DNA of 32,060 nucleotides from the IMG/VR virus record IMGVR_UViG_3300032087_005722, positions 1 to 32,060 of that record. One strand, given 5' to 3'. This document shows positions 29,948 through 32,060 of this stretch, piece by piece. This stretch comes from a virus. The notes below the pieces were generated by a model. It searched no databases. It was not told the DNA's origin and was given only the letters and a program-made list of their open reading frames with translations. Each line of letters opens with the position of its first letter. The stretch's first letter is position 1. Both the position numbers and the translations under genes were made by a program.

Positions 29948-30224
29948 CTAATTTTTTCTTCCTTGCTGTACGCTTTTTTTTCAAAATAATCTTAGGTTCT
30001 ACATCAACAGGTTTAACCTCAGGTTCAGGTTCTAAAGGCACTACATTTGACTCAAATATCTGATTAGCAGTAGAAAAAGGCACATCAAAGGTATAGCTAT
30101 TTATCTTTACTCTGATATGCGACTCTTTATAACCAAGTTGTCCTGCTGGAAAAATGGAATCTACCCAAAGATTTAAACCAATATTAGATTTAAATCTTAA
30201 TTCTTGCCCTGAAGTAAATTCCAT
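29940..30224 (-). CDS. First gene of virion operon, 94 aa
   Basis: A beta-rich N-terminal domain (about 1-62; F-T-S-G-Q-E-L-R-F-K-S-N, N-S-Y-T-F-D-V-P-F) is followed by a Pro/Glu stretch (P-L-E-P-E-P-E-V-K-P) and a Lys/Arg-rich tail (K-K-K-R-T-A-R-K-K-K). No domain recognised. Divergent from the portal gene; the palindrome at 30232-30247 sits only eight bases before its ATG. Confidence 0.65.
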   Translation of the reverse strand: MEFTSGQELRFKSNIGLNLWVDSIFPAGQLGYKESHIRVKINSYTFDVPFSTANQIFESNVVPLEPEPEVKPVDVEPKIILKKKRTARKKKLDA

Positions 30225-30231
30225 ACTCTAA

Positions 30232-30247
30232 TTGTAAAATTTTACAA
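30232..30247. promoter_or_regulatory. Perfect 16-bp palindrome, candidate operator
   Basis: TTGTAAAATTTTACAA is fully palindromic and lies in the 123-bp gap between the divergent portal and virion-operon genes. The half-site TTGTAAAA recurs at 30310-30317, and TGTAAAA again at 30323-30329, within tandem units of 12 and 13 bp (30311-30322 and 30323-30335). The arrangement suggests a regulator that controls both transcription units. I could not place convincing -35/-10 boxes here. Confidence 0.6.
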
Positions 30248-30347
30248 AACGAAAATCATGCAAGTAGATTACAATTTAAGTTTAAAATTTCCATTTTTAC
30301 TAGAATATATTGTAAAAAAAAGTGTAAAAAAAAAGTTAGAATTAAGT

Positions 30348-32060
30348 ATGTCCCTTAAAAACGAAAAACTAGTAAAATACTTAAACTCTTTGCGTCGTCC
30401 AGCAATGAACACGGAAGAGCAGAAAAGCTTTGTAAAGTACGCCAAATACTATAATGGAATGGTAGCTCCTGACGTTGGGTATAGTTATAGTTCTGACCCA
30501 AGAAGAGGCAATAATCGTAACTATTACAACTGTATAAGGCCTATAGTCGAAACTAAAGCCACGATAGCTCTAGACGCTCAAATAACAACTAATGTAAAAG
30601 TATCTAGTTTGTCGCACGCTAACTTTGATTATGTAAAAGAACTCGATTCTGTGGCAGAAATTTTAAATGACGTGTGGGAAAATGTTAAAAAGTCTAACAA
30701 CATATCAGACGTACATCAACAGATTGTTCGTGATGGTTTAATTTATGGTATTGGAATTGGAAAAGTTGCATGGGATCAGAGTGCAGACGAAGGATTAGGA
30801 AATGTTTCAATAACTAGAATAAGTCCTACTAATTTTTTCCCTGAGCCATCAGCTACTACAGTTAAAAATGCAAATTATATTTTTGTTCAAAGGTCATTGT
30901 CCAAGTTTGATCTTATAGACCAATACAAAGGGGATAGAAGAGTTTTAGAAATTTTAGATAAGTTAAATAAAAAGCAAAAGGTGACGATTGAGGAGCCTGA
31001 GCAAACAAATATTTTACAAGGATATTCGAATGACAAAGATTCTGGCCAAGCTTATTTATCTAGGGGTGGTTTTCCTTCTTCTACTGAAACTAATTACACT
31101 GTATACGAGTGCTACTTACGAGACGACACAATTTTCCAACCTGAAAAGCAAGATACCAGCGACACTGAAAAAGTTAAAAGAGAGAATTTATTCAAATATC
31201 CAAACGGAAGGCTAATCGTCTACATAGGCGATTACATATTAGAGGATAGAGCAATTGATTATCCTTTTGGCTTTCCTTTTGCGACTTTTACACCAACAAC
31301 TACAAATACACTTGTGGGTTATGGTGATGTTAGAGACTTATGTGCTACGCAAGATAAGCTTACTAATGCCTACTACAAATTAAATGAGTTAGTTGCAAAA
31401 TACAGGTCTATGCTTATTGTTAGTCCTGACTCTATTAACCCTAACGATCTCTCTAAAAACTTTGACATTATCTCTGCAAAAAGAGGATCAATTCAACCAC
31501 CGATACAAGTGACGAATAAATTATCGCAAGATATTCAGCTGATGCGAGATCATATTAATAACCTTAAGCGTGACGCTTTGTCTTTAGCGCGTATTAACGA
31601 GGTTATGTTATCAGGAGAAAGGCCAGTAGGTGCTAATTCAGGTCAAATGATACGAGATTTAAACGAGTCTCCCATGTCATCAATACGAGAAATTCAACGT
31701 AATTTTAAAAGCTTTTTAATTGACTTGAGCAATAAAGGCGTAACTTTAATTCAACTTTACTATACTCAGCCTAGGGTTATGAGAATTTCTGGTCAAAGAC
31801 TAGCTGTGATGAGTGAGGATCAACAAAACATTGAGATATTTAGCCCTGAACAAGAACCTGAAATGTCAGTGCCACAACAATTTTTAAATGACTTGTCTAT
31901 AACTCAATATGAAATTGAAATACAAACTGGATCAGCTATGCCACAGTCACAACAAGCAATTGCTCAAACTACAATGCAACTTGCCAATCAAGGTGTTTTC
32001 GGTGACGTTAACAGTATTTTTGTAAAAGAGCTTATATTAAAATCATTAGATTACCCACAT
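30348..32060 (+). CDS. Portal protein, N-terminal and central part (continues at 1-415)
   Basis: An open frame from ATG 30348 to the window edge, reading MSLKNEKLVKYLNSLRRPAM at the start; joined with 1-415 it is 678 aa, similar in size to P22-type portals. Landmarks: I-R-P-I-V-E-T-K-A-T-I-A-L-D (about 66-79), G-I-G-K-V-A-W-D (about 137-144), G-Y-G-D-V-R-D-L-C-A (about 324-333, beginning of the wing/stem region), and G-E-R-P-V-G-A-N-S-G-Q-M-I-R-D-L-N-E-S-P (about 423-442). The ribosome site is weak. The gene is rightward and alone between two leftward operons, separated from scaffold and capsid genes by a divergent control region. Confidence 0.88.
   Translation, partial: MSLKNEKLVKYLNSLRRPAMNTEEQKSFVKYAKYYNGMVAPDVGYSYSSDPRRGNNRNYYNCIRPIVETKATIALDAQITTNVKVSSLSHANFDYVKELDSVAEILNDVWENVKKSNNISDVHQQIVRDGLIYGIGIGKVAWDQSADEGLGNVSITRISPTNFFPEPSATTVKNANYIFVQRSLSKFDLIDQYKGDRRVLEILDKLNKKQKVTIEEPEQTNILQGYSNDKDSGQAYLSRGGFPSSTETNYTVYECYLRDDTIFQPEKQDTSDTEKVKRENLFKYPNGRLIVYIGDYILEDRAIDYPFGFPFATFTPTTTNTLVGYGDVRDLCATQDKLTNAYYKLNELVAKYRSMLIVSPDSINPNDLSKNFDIISAKRGSIQPPIQVTNKLSQDIQLMRDHINNLKRDALSLARINEVMLSGERPVGANSGQMIRDLNESPMSSIREIQRNFKSFLIDLSNKGVTLIQLYYTQPRVMRISGQRLAVMSEDQQNIEIFSPEQEPEMSVPQQFLNDLSITQYEIEIQTGSAMPQSQQAIAQTTMQLANQGVFGDVNSIFVKELILKSLDYPH
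31970..32060. repeat. Right copy of 91-bp terminal direct repeat
   Basis: Identical to bases 1-91, inside the portal gene. See the left copy. The length is within the range of assembler overlaps. Confidence 0.93.

Overview
The window is a small double-stranded DNA phage, almost certainly the whole genome. The first 91 bases are repeated exactly as the last 91, and one gene (portal) runs off the right edge and continues in frame from the left edge. The unit is therefore circular, or circularly permuted, at about 31,969 bp. The gene set fits a short-tailed (podovirus-like) temperate phage: portal, scaffold-like protein, capsid protein, adaptor, stabilisation/hub protein, tail fibre and ejection proteins, with no tape measure, tail tube or sheath. 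It also has a tyrosine integrase and a small repressor-like protein. DNA is AT-rich. Promoters look sigma70-like (TTGACA/TATAAT type) and the common Shine-Dalgarno is AAGGTGA. An AT-rich proteobacterial host is plausible, but nothing in the sequence names it.

Layout on the circle. (1) Leftward packaging operon, 6755 down to a terminator at 615-586: small terminase, membrane protein, large terminase, coiled-coil/HTH protein, zinc-ribbon protein, three tiny overlapping genes, then a very AT-rich pair (DnaB-like helicase and an unknown 307-aa protein), and finally a MerR/excisionase-like gene behind two 18-bp tandem repeats. (2) Rightward early cluster, 7087-9678: nine small unrecognised genes behind a good promoter. 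(3) Lysogeny switch, 9733-11064: leftward integrase and divergent rightward HTH repressor-like gene sharing a promoter region with spaced direct repeats. (4) Rightward recombination/replication block, 11149-16850: Sak/DUF1071-type annealing protein, winged-helix replication-like protein, PD-(D/E)XK nuclease, MazG/DUF5664-like protein and small genes including one with a C-terminal membrane helix. (5) Leftward virion and lysis operon, 30224 down to 16842, mostly with 1-11 base overlaps: scaffold, capsid, decoration, fibre, adaptor, hub, acetyltransferase, four ejection-type proteins, a surface/fibre-like protein and an M15 peptidase endolysin. (6) Rightward portal gene, 30348 through the edge to 415, alone between two leftward operons.

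The phage encodes no DNA or RNA polymerase, so it probably uses the host replisome with its own helicase and initiator-like protein. The points most worth a second look are the AT-extreme helicase cassette with its iteron-like repeats, the isolated portal, a four-tract G-quadruplex motif ahead of the large terminase, several apparently leaderless genes (including the repressor), and palindromic operator candidates at 16182-16195 and 30232-30247.
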